Below, piece by piece: positions 1-5,233 of a DNA stretch of 9,509 nt (position 1 is the stretch's first letter; the number at the start of each line of letters is the position of its first letter). Below the pieces are notes generated by a model. The model made no database searches, was not told where the DNA came from, and worked only from the letters and a program-made list of their open reading frames with translations. The stretch is taken from assembly GCA_947259425.1 (NCBI GenBank), contig CAMYMO010000354.1:1-9509 (forward strand), in the 5' to 3' direction. The translations under genes were made by a program, and so were the position numbers. Source of the DNA: an uncultured Ectothiorhodospiraceae bacterium (GTDB lineage Bacteria > Pseudomonadota > Gammaproteobacteria > UBA6429 > Thiohalophilaceae).

Positions 1-272
1 CCAGCAGGAATATCGATGCTTTCATCCATGTCAAACGGATTGACTCTCACCACCATACCATCAAGTTCACATTTGGCAATATCATAAGAGTGTAATTCCA
101 GACGATAACCGGAGCCCGAAAATACCGAACTTAAACCGGTTTTCTTGCCGAGGTTGGTGATATCAACGTCCAGTTGTGCCTTTTTTGCACCCTCTTTTAT
201 TTCATAACTCGTGCTACAGCTAACAAGCGGTAGCAGCAAAGCCAATACCATAAAATGTTTACCAATCCTCAA
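1..272 (-). CDS. Small lipoprotein of unknown function, 5' part only (runs off the window's left edge)
   Basis: About 90 residues are visible and the gene continues past base 1. The N-terminus reads as a lipoprotein signal: a basic start (MRIGKH), a hydrophobic core and the lipobox LVSC, with the lipidated Cys at residue 19. I chose the TTG at 272 because GGAGAAG lies about 7 nt upstream and this start supplies the Arg and Lys of the n-region. The first ATG, at 251, would leave an uncharged n-region. A TATAGT (306-311, minus strand) is a possible -10 box. The mature part is soluble, rich in beta-prone residues, with one further Cys (near residue 71, in AKCELDG). I recognise no domain family. 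The protein is expected on the inner leaflet of the outer membrane or facing the periplasm. Confidence 0.72.
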   Translation of the reverse strand, partial: MRIGKHFMVLALLLPLVSCSTSYEIKEGAKKAQLDVDITNLGKKTGLSSVFSGSGYRLELHSYDIAKCELDGMVVRVNPFDMDESIDIPA

Positions 273-479
273 TGCACTTCTCCGCTAAACCTATAAGATA
301 TTCTAACTATATATTGGAATAAAAACGAATATATTGATTAATAGCTAACGAATATGAGCATCGGCTGCATTGAGAACATTTTATCGTCGTCCGATCGTGT
401 TAGTGATTAAAATTCATAGCGATTAGAAGATAAACTGGACTCGATCGCCGCAACCCAATCTCGCTAAGTTACACCTCCT

Positions 480-520
480 TTCATTGTGAAGCCAGGCTAG
501 TTACCTGGCCTCGCAATGAA
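480..520. repeat. Stem-loop 3' of the cupin gene
   Basis: Arms 480-496 and 504-520 pair over 15 of 17 positions around a 7-nt loop (ctagtta); the inner GCCAGG/CCTGGC block is perfect. It lies 25 nt past the stop of the minus-strand cupin gene, so it could protect or end that transcript. No T-tract follows it in the minus direction, so it is not a classical intrinsic terminator. The rest of the 273-544 gap shows only AT-rich sequence that would hold the promoter of the lipoprotein at 1-272. Confidence 0.5.
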
Positions 521-544
521 GTCAATCGTTTCATTTATTCAATC

Positions 545-985
545 TTATGCCACTTTAGTCCAGGGCACCTTGCCTTCAAGGATTTGGCCATCTTCCAGTG
601 CAGTGGCCTTCATGCCATTAATCGGCGCCTGCATGACGATGTAGATCAGATCGGTCTTGCCGGTATTCCACCACGAACGCACCGCATCCGGTTTGAGATT
701 GACAATACTGCCTTCTTTGACCGGCACGGTCTCGCCGTCGATATTCATTTCACCTTCACCGGCCAGAAACAAGTAAATCTCTTCATGATTGGTGTGTTTA
801 TGGAAAAATTCCATTCCGGTTCCGGCGACGTTTTTGTTTAATGAGATCTCCATGGAGCTAATGCCGAGTAAATCAGCGAGGAATATTTTTCCATCCAGCC
901 GAATACCGGACCCCTCTGGGGCAAATACATATTGGCTCAAACCCTGTAGTTCTCCGATGTCCTTTGCTTGATAGTTTTTCATCAT
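545..985 (-). CDS. Single-domain cupin protein
   Basis: A 146-residue protein made almost wholly of one cupin beta-barrel. Cupin motif 1 is clear at about residues 57-76: His62-x-His64, Glu69, then Gly76 six residues on, the usual metal-binding set. Motif 2 (about 92-109, EGSIVNLKP...WWNTG) has no His where the fourth metal ligand normally sits; Arg103/Ser104 occupy the place. Metal binding by three ligands, or loss of catalysis, is therefore possible. No signal peptide is visible, so it is cytoplasmic. GGAG precedes two tandem ATGs (985 and 982); the second has the better spacing, so the true protein may be one residue shorter. It is divergent from the TetR gene at 1213, and the palindromes between them suggest that TetR controls it. 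Small cupins bind or convert many small molecules; the substrate cannot be told here. Confidence 0.85.
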   Translation of the reverse strand: MMKNYQAKDIGELQGLSQYVFAPEGSGIRLDGKIFLADLLGISSMEISLNKNVAGTGMEFFHKHTNHEEIYLFLAGEGEMNIDGETVPVKEGSIVNLKPDAVRSWWNTGKTDLIYIVMQAPINGMKATALEDGQILEGKVPWTKVA

Positions 986-1037
986 TCATCTCCTTCTGTT
1001 TATATCTAATCAGTATCTGTGATCAGCTTTTGTCTGC

Positions 1038-1043
1038 TATAAT
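1038..1043 (+). promoter_or_regulatory. Candidate -10 box for the TetR gene
   Basis: A perfect TATAAT preceded by TGC (an extended -10 arrangement). No good -35 hexamer lies at the standard distance. Transcription would begin near 1050, inside the first palindrome at 1046-1071, which fits autorepression by a bound repressor. I found no equally convincing minus-strand promoter for the cupin gene. Confidence 0.4.
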
Positions 1044-1045
1044 TT

Positions 1046-1071
1046 CAACATGGAACGTATGTTCTATGTTG
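1046..1071. promoter_or_regulatory. Operator-like 26-bp palindrome (site 1) between cupin and TetR genes
   Basis: The left half CAACATGGAACGT and the right half ATGTTCTATGTTG match as an inverted repeat at 11 of 13 positions. Length and symmetry suit a TetR dimer. It overlaps the predicted start point of the tetR-like transcript. Confidence 0.6.
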
Positions 1072-1085
1072 GAATGATCGTTCCA
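1070..1085. promoter_or_regulatory. Operator-like 16-bp palindrome (site 2) between cupin and TetR genes
   Basis: TGGAATGATCGTTCCA is an inverted repeat at 7 of 8 positions. It carries the same half-site core, TGGAAC/TTCCA, as site 1. The two centres are 19 bp apart, so two dimers could sit side by side. Confidence 0.55.
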
Positions 1086-1212
1086 TTTTGGTTTCAATAA
1101 GTCAATGACTTTTTGAATGTTTTAATACTTATCGCCTATGTAACTGTTATTTATATGATTTTTGTATGAACAAAAATAGGCAGACAACGACTGAGCATGG
1201 CATTATTAAGAG

Positions 1213-1797
1213 ATGGCAGGACCCAACAAACAATTTGATCCGAATCACACACTGGATAAGGCCTTGCAGCTATTTTGGAAAAAAGGCTACGAGTCGACCT
1301 CGATGCAAGAGCTGGTTGACGTCATGGGTGTAAATCGGGCCAGCCTGTACCAAACCTATGGCAACAAACATGACCTCTACACGGCCAGTTTGAACCGCTA
1401 TATAGAGGGGACCCTCGACACTTTCAAACAGACTCTCGAGAAATCGGGGCCTGCACTAGAAAATCTACGCAATTTATTTCAAAACCTGGTGTTACACAGT
1501 TTGCAGGGTGGCATGCAGGGTTGTTTTATTAACAACTCTGCCGTGGAACTAGGTCCTCATGACCTGGAATTAGCCGAGCAAATCCGAAATGTATGGATAC
1601 AATTCGAAGATTTCTTCTCGATCATGATCCAGCGCGCGGTCGATAACCTTGAACTCAAGGCCGATACCGATGTACGCAAAATCGCACAATTACTGAATAC
1701 GAATTTACAAGGTCTGATCATTCAAACCAAAACAAATATCAAGAAAAAGAAATTATTCGATAGCATTGAGCTTATTTTTGATTTAATTCATGAATAA
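1213..1797 (+). CDS. TetR/AcrR-family transcriptional regulator
   Basis: A 194-residue protein of normal TetR length. The N-terminal DNA-binding domain covers about residues 8-56, with the helix-turn-helix at about 29-49 (TSMQELVDVMGVNRASLYQTYG, split across the two helices) and the family's usual NKHDLY after it. The rest is an all-helical ligand and dimer domain. It contains GGMQGCFINNSAVEL, which matches in position the GC(L/F)xxN segment of one TetR branch that includes NemR. Cys104 in this segment is the only Cys in the protein. The start is forced: an in-frame TAA lies two codons upstream (1207-1209). The ribosome site is weak (AAGAG touching the ATG). Divergent from the cupin gene with two palindromes between, so I infer that it represses itself and the cupin gene. 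The inducer is unknown. Confidence 0.9.
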   Translation: MAGPNKQFDPNHTLDKALQLFWKKGYESTSMQELVDVMGVNRASLYQTYGNKHDLYTASLNRYIEGTLDTFKQTLEKSGPALENLRNLFQNLVLHSLQGGMQGCFINNSAVELGPHDLELAEQIRNVWIQFEDFFSIMIQRAVDNLELKADTDVRKIAQLLNTNLQGLIIQTKTNIKKKKLFDSIELIFDLIHE

Positions 1798-1821
1798 ACT
1801 TCAATTTAATTCTTAATTCCC

Positions 1822-1848
1822 GGAATATTTTTTGAATCCTGTTGTTAT
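1822..1848 (+). promoter_or_regulatory. Candidate ECF sigma promoter upstream of the superoxide-reductase-like gene
   Basis: GGAAT (1822-1826), a 16-nt spacer, then TGTTAT (1843-1848). The same layout occurs at 3611 and 5145. The start point would be near 1855, giving a leader of about 75 nt. A housekeeping reading also exists here: TTGAAT (1832-1837), then TATACA (1854-1859) after 16 nt, so this is the least exclusive of the three sites. Confidence 0.5.
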
Positions 1849-1928
1849 GTACTTATACAGGCTGCTGGTTTGTTGTTAATAATTTAGCCAGCAACATAAT
1901 AAATTCATAACATTACTGGAGGTTGAAG

Positions 1929-2357
1929 ATGGACAGACGTTCATTCATTCGCATTGGTTTTGCCGGTGCTGCGACAAGCATCATTGCCCCACAAACCGTT
2001 TTAGCGGGTTCATTAAGTAAAAAAATGTCATCCGGAAACATGGCTGGTGGCGTGTTTTATACCAAAGACTCCCCCGGACGCTGGAAAAAGAAGGCCGGTT
2101 CACATTCACCTATCATTAGTAAGACGGATACCGGTGTACAAGTTGTTACCGGGCATCCAATGAAAGCGAATGATCACTGGATCGTAAAACATGTCTTGCT
2201 CGACAGTGATTTCAACTACATAACAGAAAAAATGTTTAATCCGTTCAAACAGAAATCGGCTATCTCTAATTTTGCATTGCCGACTAATTCAGGTGCGATC
2301 TACGCTTTGAGTGTTTGTAACAAGCACGATACCTGGTTATCGGTGCTTGAAGTGTAG
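1929..2357 (+). CDS. Tat-exported superoxide-reductase-like (desulfoferrodoxin-family) iron protein
   Basis: A 142-residue protein. The N-terminus has a twin-arginine signal (DRRSFIRIGFAG, then a hydrophobic stretch and a cleavage-like VLA-GS near residue 27), so it is exported folded to the periplasm. The mature part carries the ligand pattern of the superoxide reductase iron centre: His59 (GSHSP), His76 and His83 (in HPMKANDHWI), and Cys130 plus His133 (VCNKH). Superoxide reductases reduce superoxide to peroxide at an Fe(His)4(Cys) site. Two oddities stand out. The Glu-Lys pair that usually precedes the first His is replaced by Gly-Ser. His76 and His83 are seven residues apart, where I expect six. 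The ATG at 1929 has GGAGG 6 nt upstream and beats the TTG at 1923. The cupredoxin and cytochrome c4 genes downstream are candidate electron partners. An electron-transfer role without reductase activity is the alternative. Confidence 0.8.
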   Translation: MDRRSFIRIGFAGAATSIIAPQTVLAGSLSKKMSSGNMAGGVFYTKDSPGRWKKKAGSHSPIISKTDTGVQVVTGHPMKANDHWIVKHVLLDSDFNYITEKMFNPFKQKSAISNFALPTNSGAIYALSVCNKHDTWLSVLEV

Positions 2358-2373
2358 CTTATTGTTCATTTCA

Positions 2374-2426
2374 ACCTTCTCTCCTAATATTTTTTCTCCT
2401 CAAAGGAACCTATCAGGGGAGAAGGT
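2374..2426 (+). repeat. Long stem-loop between the superoxide-reductase-like and cupredoxin genes
   Basis: Arms 2374-2385 (ACCTTCTCTCCT) and 2415-2426 (AGGGGAGAAGGT) pair over all 12 positions in RNA if one G-U is allowed. The loop of 29 nt holds a smaller TCCT/AGGA hairpin. No T-run follows, so read-through into the cupredoxin gene is likely. It may stabilise or process the mRNA, or be a dispersed intergenic repeat. Confidence 0.55.
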
Positions 2427-2468
2427 ACGCTACGGTAACATGTAATTTAGTTTCTATCTGGAGGTGCA

Positions 2469-2921
2469 ATGAATACGGTATGGGTGAAAGTTTATTTAAT
2501 AAGTATATTTATGTTCCCGTTTATGGTTAATGCTGGCGGTGACCTGACCGCACAGCAGCCGATTGTAAAAATAATTCAATTAGGCGATAAAAATAATACA
2601 CTGCGTTTTTACCCGGATCATTTACAGTTTGAAACCGGTAAGCTCTATAAGCTTGTCATTAACAATCCCAGTAAACAAAAACATTATTTCAGCGCAGAAG
2701 ACATGGCACGTTCGGTTTTTACCCGCAAGGTTCAGGTAGTATCTTCTGAAAACAAGACCCTAGCCGAAGTAAAGGGGACCATCAATGAAATCGAAATCTA
2801 TCCCGGGGCAACCGCTGAGTGGTGGTTTGTCCCCGTAAAAACCTTAAAAGCTTCGCATCTGCATTGTTCGATCAAAGGCCATACTGAAGCGGGTATGACC
2901 GGGAAGATTAGTATCAAATAG
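2469..2921 (+). CDS. Periplasmic cupredoxin (blue-copper protein)
   Basis: A 150-residue protein. Residues 1-22 form a Sec signal peptide ending ...FMVNA, with the mature chain starting GGD. The remainder is a single cupredoxin domain with a complete type 1 copper site: His72 (KQKHYF) and the C-terminal loop Cys133-x4-His138-x4-Met143 (HCSIKGHTEAGM). Such proteins carry single electrons between redox partners in the periplasm, though some store or buffer copper. GGAGG sits 4 nt before the ATG. It lies 111 nt after the superoxide-reductase-like gene and 15 nt before cytochrome c4, and shares the short-signal, GGD-start layout with the latter. The context makes it a candidate electron shuttle between the two. 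There is no sign of a membrane anchor. I do not recognise a named subfamily. Confidence 0.87.
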   Translation: MNTVWVKVYLISIFMFPFMVNAGGDLTAQQPIVKIIQLGDKNNTLRFYPDHLQFETGKLYKLVINNPSKQKHYFSAEDMARSVFTRKVQVVSSENKTLAEVKGTINEIEIYPGATAEWWFVPVKTLKASHLHCSIKGHTEAGMTGKISIK

Positions 2922-2936
2922 ATAAGAGAACGCCCA

Positions 2937-3545
2937 ATGAAGCAATCGTTGACTTATGCCCTATTTTTATTCGCCGTTACGATTCCCTGTCAAACATTTG
3001 CAGGCGGCGACCCCGTTGCCGGCAAATCAACTGCGGTTATTTGCATTGGTTGTCATGCTGCGGATGGTAATAGCACGAATTCTATTTATCCTAAGTTAGC
3101 TGGGCAGAATGCAGCTTATCTTGCCAAACAACTGCGTGATTTTAAAACAGGCATACGAAAAGAAGAACACATGAGCTCAATGGTTGAAGCCATTCGTTTT
3201 GATGATATTCCCAACATTGCGGCTTATTTTAGTCAACAGGATCGAACCGTCGGCAACGATTTAATGCCGGTTAAGCCATTAGGTCAAAAACTCTATCAGA
3301 CTGGTGCCCCCGCTAAAGCCATTCCCGCCTGTGTCACCTGCCATGGAGGGAAGGCACAAGGTAATGCGGCTAAGCTTTACCCGAGACTTGCCGGACAGCA
3401 CGTCGACTACCTAGTCAAAAGCCTGGAAGCCTTTCGCTCGAACGAACGCCAAAATGACAAAAATAACGTCATGCGTCAGATTACAGCCAAACTCAGTGAC
3501 ACCGAGATTCATGCCCTCGCCCAGTATCTCTCAACTCTCCCTTAA
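2937..3545 (+). CDS. Diheme cytochrome c4-type protein
   Basis: A 202-residue protein with a signal peptide (residues 1-22, ...QTFA, mature start GGDP) and two tandem cytochrome c domains. Haem motifs are CIGCH at 36-40 and CVTCH at 132-136. Each is followed by the (Y)P(K/R)LAGQ segment typical of cytochrome c4 (51-57 and 148-154). Met axial-ligand candidates are Met79/Met82 for the first haem and Met179 for the second. Size and layout match cytochrome c4, a periplasmic carrier often feeding terminal oxidases. The gene starts 15 nt after the cupredoxin stop, so the two are almost surely co-transcribed, and an intrinsic terminator follows at once. It is the last gene of this set and could link the cupredoxin and the superoxide-reductase-like protein to the respiratory chain. 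Confidence 0.92.
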   Translation: MKQSLTYALFLFAVTIPCQTFAGGDPVAGKSTAVICIGCHAADGNSTNSIYPKLAGQNAAYLAKQLRDFKTGIRKEEHMSSMVEAIRFDDIPNIAAYFSQQDRTVGNDLMPVKPLGQKLYQTGAPAKAIPACVTCHGGKAQGNAAKLYPRLAGQHVDYLVKSLEAFRSNERQNDKNNVMRQITAKLSDTEIHALAQYLSTLP

Positions 3546-3547
3546 TC

Positions 3548-3590
3548 TCGGCGCCAAACCAAAACCAGCCCAGCGGCGCCGATTTTTTTT
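3548..3590 (+). terminator. Intrinsic terminator after the cytochrome c4 gene
   Basis: A perfect 8-bp GC-rich stem (TCGGCGCC at 3548-3555, GGCGCCGA at 3575-3582) closes a 19-nt loop and is followed by eight T (3583-3590). It begins right after the cytochrome stop codon and separates this operon from the sigma-factor operon. Confidence 0.9.
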
Positions 3591-3610
3591 CCATTTTTCT
3601 GCTTATAAAG

Positions 3611-3637
3611 GGAATTTTTGCTATTTTCAGGTGTTAA
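3611..3637 (+). promoter_or_regulatory. Candidate ECF sigma promoter upstream of the sigma-factor gene (autoregulation)
   Basis: GGAAT (3611-3615), a 16-nt spacer, then TGTTAA (3632-3637). The G before TGTT is shared with the site at 5145. Start point expected near 3645, giving a leader of about 100 nt. ECF factors commonly transcribe their own operon. Confidence 0.6.
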
Positions 3638-3748
3638 TACTTAGCAAGAAGCCAAAATACGATATGGCCAAACAATAAAAATCAGTCAGTTGGAGGAATC
3701 GGTCCAAAATCAGCATCCCGCCAAGAAAATGGGATATCAGGACCTTAC

Positions 3749-4258
3749 ATGGACATGGCGAAAAAAGAATGGGAGAGTTTAATCGTCGAACAGATACCTG
3801 GCTTGCGGCGATACGCACGAGCCTTAACACTCGATCGAGAATATGCGGATGAACTCGTTCAAGATTGCCTGGAACGCGCCTGGAGCCGGTTCCATACCTG
3901 GCAAACCGGAACTAACCTGAGGGCATGGCTATTCACCATTATGCATAATCTTTTTTTAAATTCTCAACGTCGCAAAATTAACGGTCCCAACTTTGTCCCA
4001 ATGGATGATCATGATTTGACAGCCAGACATCATGATCCGACACTTATCAGAGATTTAGAAAAAGGGCTGGCCGCGCTCAGTGCTGAACAACGCGAGTTGA
4101 TCGCCCTGGCCGGTTTGGAACAAATGCCTTATGCTGAGATTTCGAATATTCTGGATATACCGGTAGGCACGGTAATGTCCCGTCTTTCTCGTAGCCGTGA
4201 ACGCTTGCGACAACTTATGTCCATTGACCCGACACCAGCGATTAAGAAAGTAAAATGA
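3749..4258 (+). CDS. ECF-family RNA polymerase sigma factor
   Basis: A 169-residue protein with only the two conserved sigma domains. Region 2 spans about residues 12-77 (RRYARALTLD, ADELVQDCLERAW, LRAWLFTIMHNLFLNSQRR), which binds core polymerase and the -10 element. Region 4 spans about 104-156 (LAALSAEQRELIAL, YAEISNILDIPVGTVMSRLSRSRERL), a helix-turn-helix that reads the -35 element. There is no region 1 or 3, as expected for this class. AGGA lies 6 nt before the ATG at 3749; a second ATG two codons on (3755) is possible. Its stop overlaps the next gene's start (ATGA), the usual mark of a sigma/anti-sigma pair. A matching promoter element lies upstream. The subgroup and inducing signal are not clear from the sequence. 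Confidence 0.95.
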   Translation: MDMAKKEWESLIVEQIPGLRRYARALTLDREYADELVQDCLERAWSRFHTWQTGTNLRAWLFTIMHNLFLNSQRRKINGPNFVPMDDHDLTARHHDPTLIRDLEKGLAALSAEQRELIALAGLEQMPYAEISNILDIPVGTVMSRLSRSRERLRQLMSIDPTPAIKKVK

Positions 4259-5019
4259 TTCAAACCAAGAAAATATCAGAAAGCGAACTACAAGCCTTTG
4301 TTGATGGACAACTCGATCCTAAGCGTCATGCTTTTATTGCTGAATATATAAATACTCATCCGGAAGTTGCACAGAGAATCGCTGCCTATCGTCAACAAAA
4401 CGATCTATTACATGATTTATTTGATGATACATTGGATGAATCTGTACCAAAAGCCCTGACCAAACAACCCGATACAAAAATAAAAACGCCGGCATTCCAA
4501 TTGGCCGCTTCGATAACACTGCTCATTATCGGTGGTGTACTTGGTTGGATGTTACATTCTCAAACCACCCCCCAGTTTCAGATAGTGACACATCAAATTG
4601 TTAATCAGGCTGTTAACGCCCATGTGGTTTATACACCCGAAGTTAAACATCCCGTTGAAGTGGGTGCACAGCAAGAAGCCCATTTAGTAAAGTGGTTGTC
4701 GAAGCGTTTAAACGAGGACATCAAATCGCCTAACTTATCTAGTTTAGGTTATCAATTAGTCGGTGGTCGTCTCTTGCCAGGTGATACCGGGCCTGCTGCT
4801 TTTTTTATGTATGAAAATGCATCCGGTGAGCGACTAACCTTATTTGTACGCACTCAAGTTGAACAAAACAATGAGACCGCATTTCGCTTCCATAATCAAA
4901 ATGGGCTTAATGTATTTTACTGGATTGATGGACCTGTAGGTTACGCACTTACAGGCTCGATTGATAAATCAACTTTATTAAATGTCGCCCACTCGGTTTA
5001 TCAACAAATAAACTTGTAA
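4255..5019 (+). CDS. Single-span membrane anti-sigma factor
   Basis: A 254-residue protein. Residues 1-60 form a helical cytoplasmic domain (SESELQAFVDGQLDP, then an AxRIAAYRQQND helix) like the sigma-binding part of RsiW-type anti-sigma factors. The one hydrophobic segment, about residues 82-100 (ASITLLIIGGVLGWML), crosses the inner membrane. The remaining 150 residues lie in the periplasm and probably receive the signal. The zinc-binding Hx3Cx2C signature of ZAS anti-sigma factors is absent; in fact the protein has no Cys at all, so direct thiol sensing is unlikely. The ATG overlaps the sigma gene stop by 4 nt, which suggests translational coupling and balanced amounts. Release of the sigma factor may involve proteolysis or a shape change. 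The exact signal is unknown. Confidence 0.87.
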   Translation: MIQTKKISESELQAFVDGQLDPKRHAFIAEYINTHPEVAQRIAAYRQQNDLLHDLFDDTLDESVPKALTKQPDTKIKTPAFQLAASITLLIIGGVLGWMLHSQTTPQFQIVTHQIVNQAVNAHVVYTPEVKHPVEVGAQQEAHLVKWLSKRLNEDIKSPNLSSLGYQLVGGRLLPGDTGPAAFFMYENASGERLTLFVRTQVEQNNETAFRFHNQNGLNVFYWIDGPVGYALTGSIDKSTLLNVAHSVYQQINL

Positions 5020-5046
5020 TTATCCCTATCGATAAGTTCTAACCAT

Positions 5047-5100
5047 ACCACTCAGTCTCTCTCGATATAAATAATGCGGGATAAATATCAGTGGTTTTAT
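5047..5100 (+). terminator. Weak candidate terminator after the anti-sigma gene
   Basis: ACCACT (5047-5052) and AGTGGT (5090-5095) can pair, with a GATAT/ATATC pair inside, followed by TTTTATCTTT. The stem is short and bulged, so this is a weak call. It lies before the next operon's promoter. Confidence 0.25.
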
Positions 5101-5144
5101 CTTTCTTATAAATTATCACATTTTTATAACATTTAAATTTATTT

Positions 5145-5171
5145 GGAATAAACCGTTTATTGAAGTGTTTA
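5145..5171 (+). promoter_or_regulatory. Candidate ECF sigma promoter upstream of the CHRD lipoprotein
   Basis: GGAAT (5145-5149), a 16-nt spacer, then TGTTTA (5166-5171). This is the same spacing and nearly the same boxes as the site before the sigma gene at 3611. Start point expected near 5179, about 55 nt before the ATG. Confidence 0.6.
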
Positions 5172-5183
5172 CCCCAAGTAGGC

Positions 5184-5201
5184 GCGCTATGGAATTAGCG
5201 C
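5184..5201. repeat. Short palindrome in the leader of the CHRD gene
   Basis: GCGCTA-TGGAAT-TAGCGC: a perfect 6-bp inverted repeat around a 6-nt loop, just after the predicted transcription start. It could be an mRNA hairpin at the 5' end or a protein-binding site. Confidence 0.4.
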
Positions 5202-5233
5202 TTAATTACATAAATGGGTGAGAGGACACGTCA

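Noticed and set aside
316..342. GGAAT with AT-rich ATTAATA at the spacing of the proposed ECF promoter.
   Set aside because: The -10 does not keep TGTT, and no plus-strand gene follows before 1213.
471..480. CACCTCCTTT, identical to a short stretch of the 16S rRNA 3' end (on the minus strand a strong Shine-Dalgarno, AAGGAGGTG).
   Set aside because: The bases before it do not resemble 16S rRNA, and on the minus strand the following GTG is at once followed by a stop. Probably chance.
584..971. Plus-strand open frames across the cupin gene.
   Set aside because: They are antisense to a clear cupin, have no family features and no convincing ribosome sites.
1863..1893. TGCTGG/CCAGCA inverted repeat in the leader of the superoxide-reductase-like gene.
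   Set aside because: Only 6 bp with a 19-nt AT-rich loop; not strong enough to call a riboswitch or attenuator.
3627..3830. Minus-strand open frame over the sigma-factor leader, and the tiny ATGGCCAAACAATAA on the plus strand at 3664.
   Set aside because: The first is a shadow of the sigma gene and its promoter. The second is four codons with no ribosome site.
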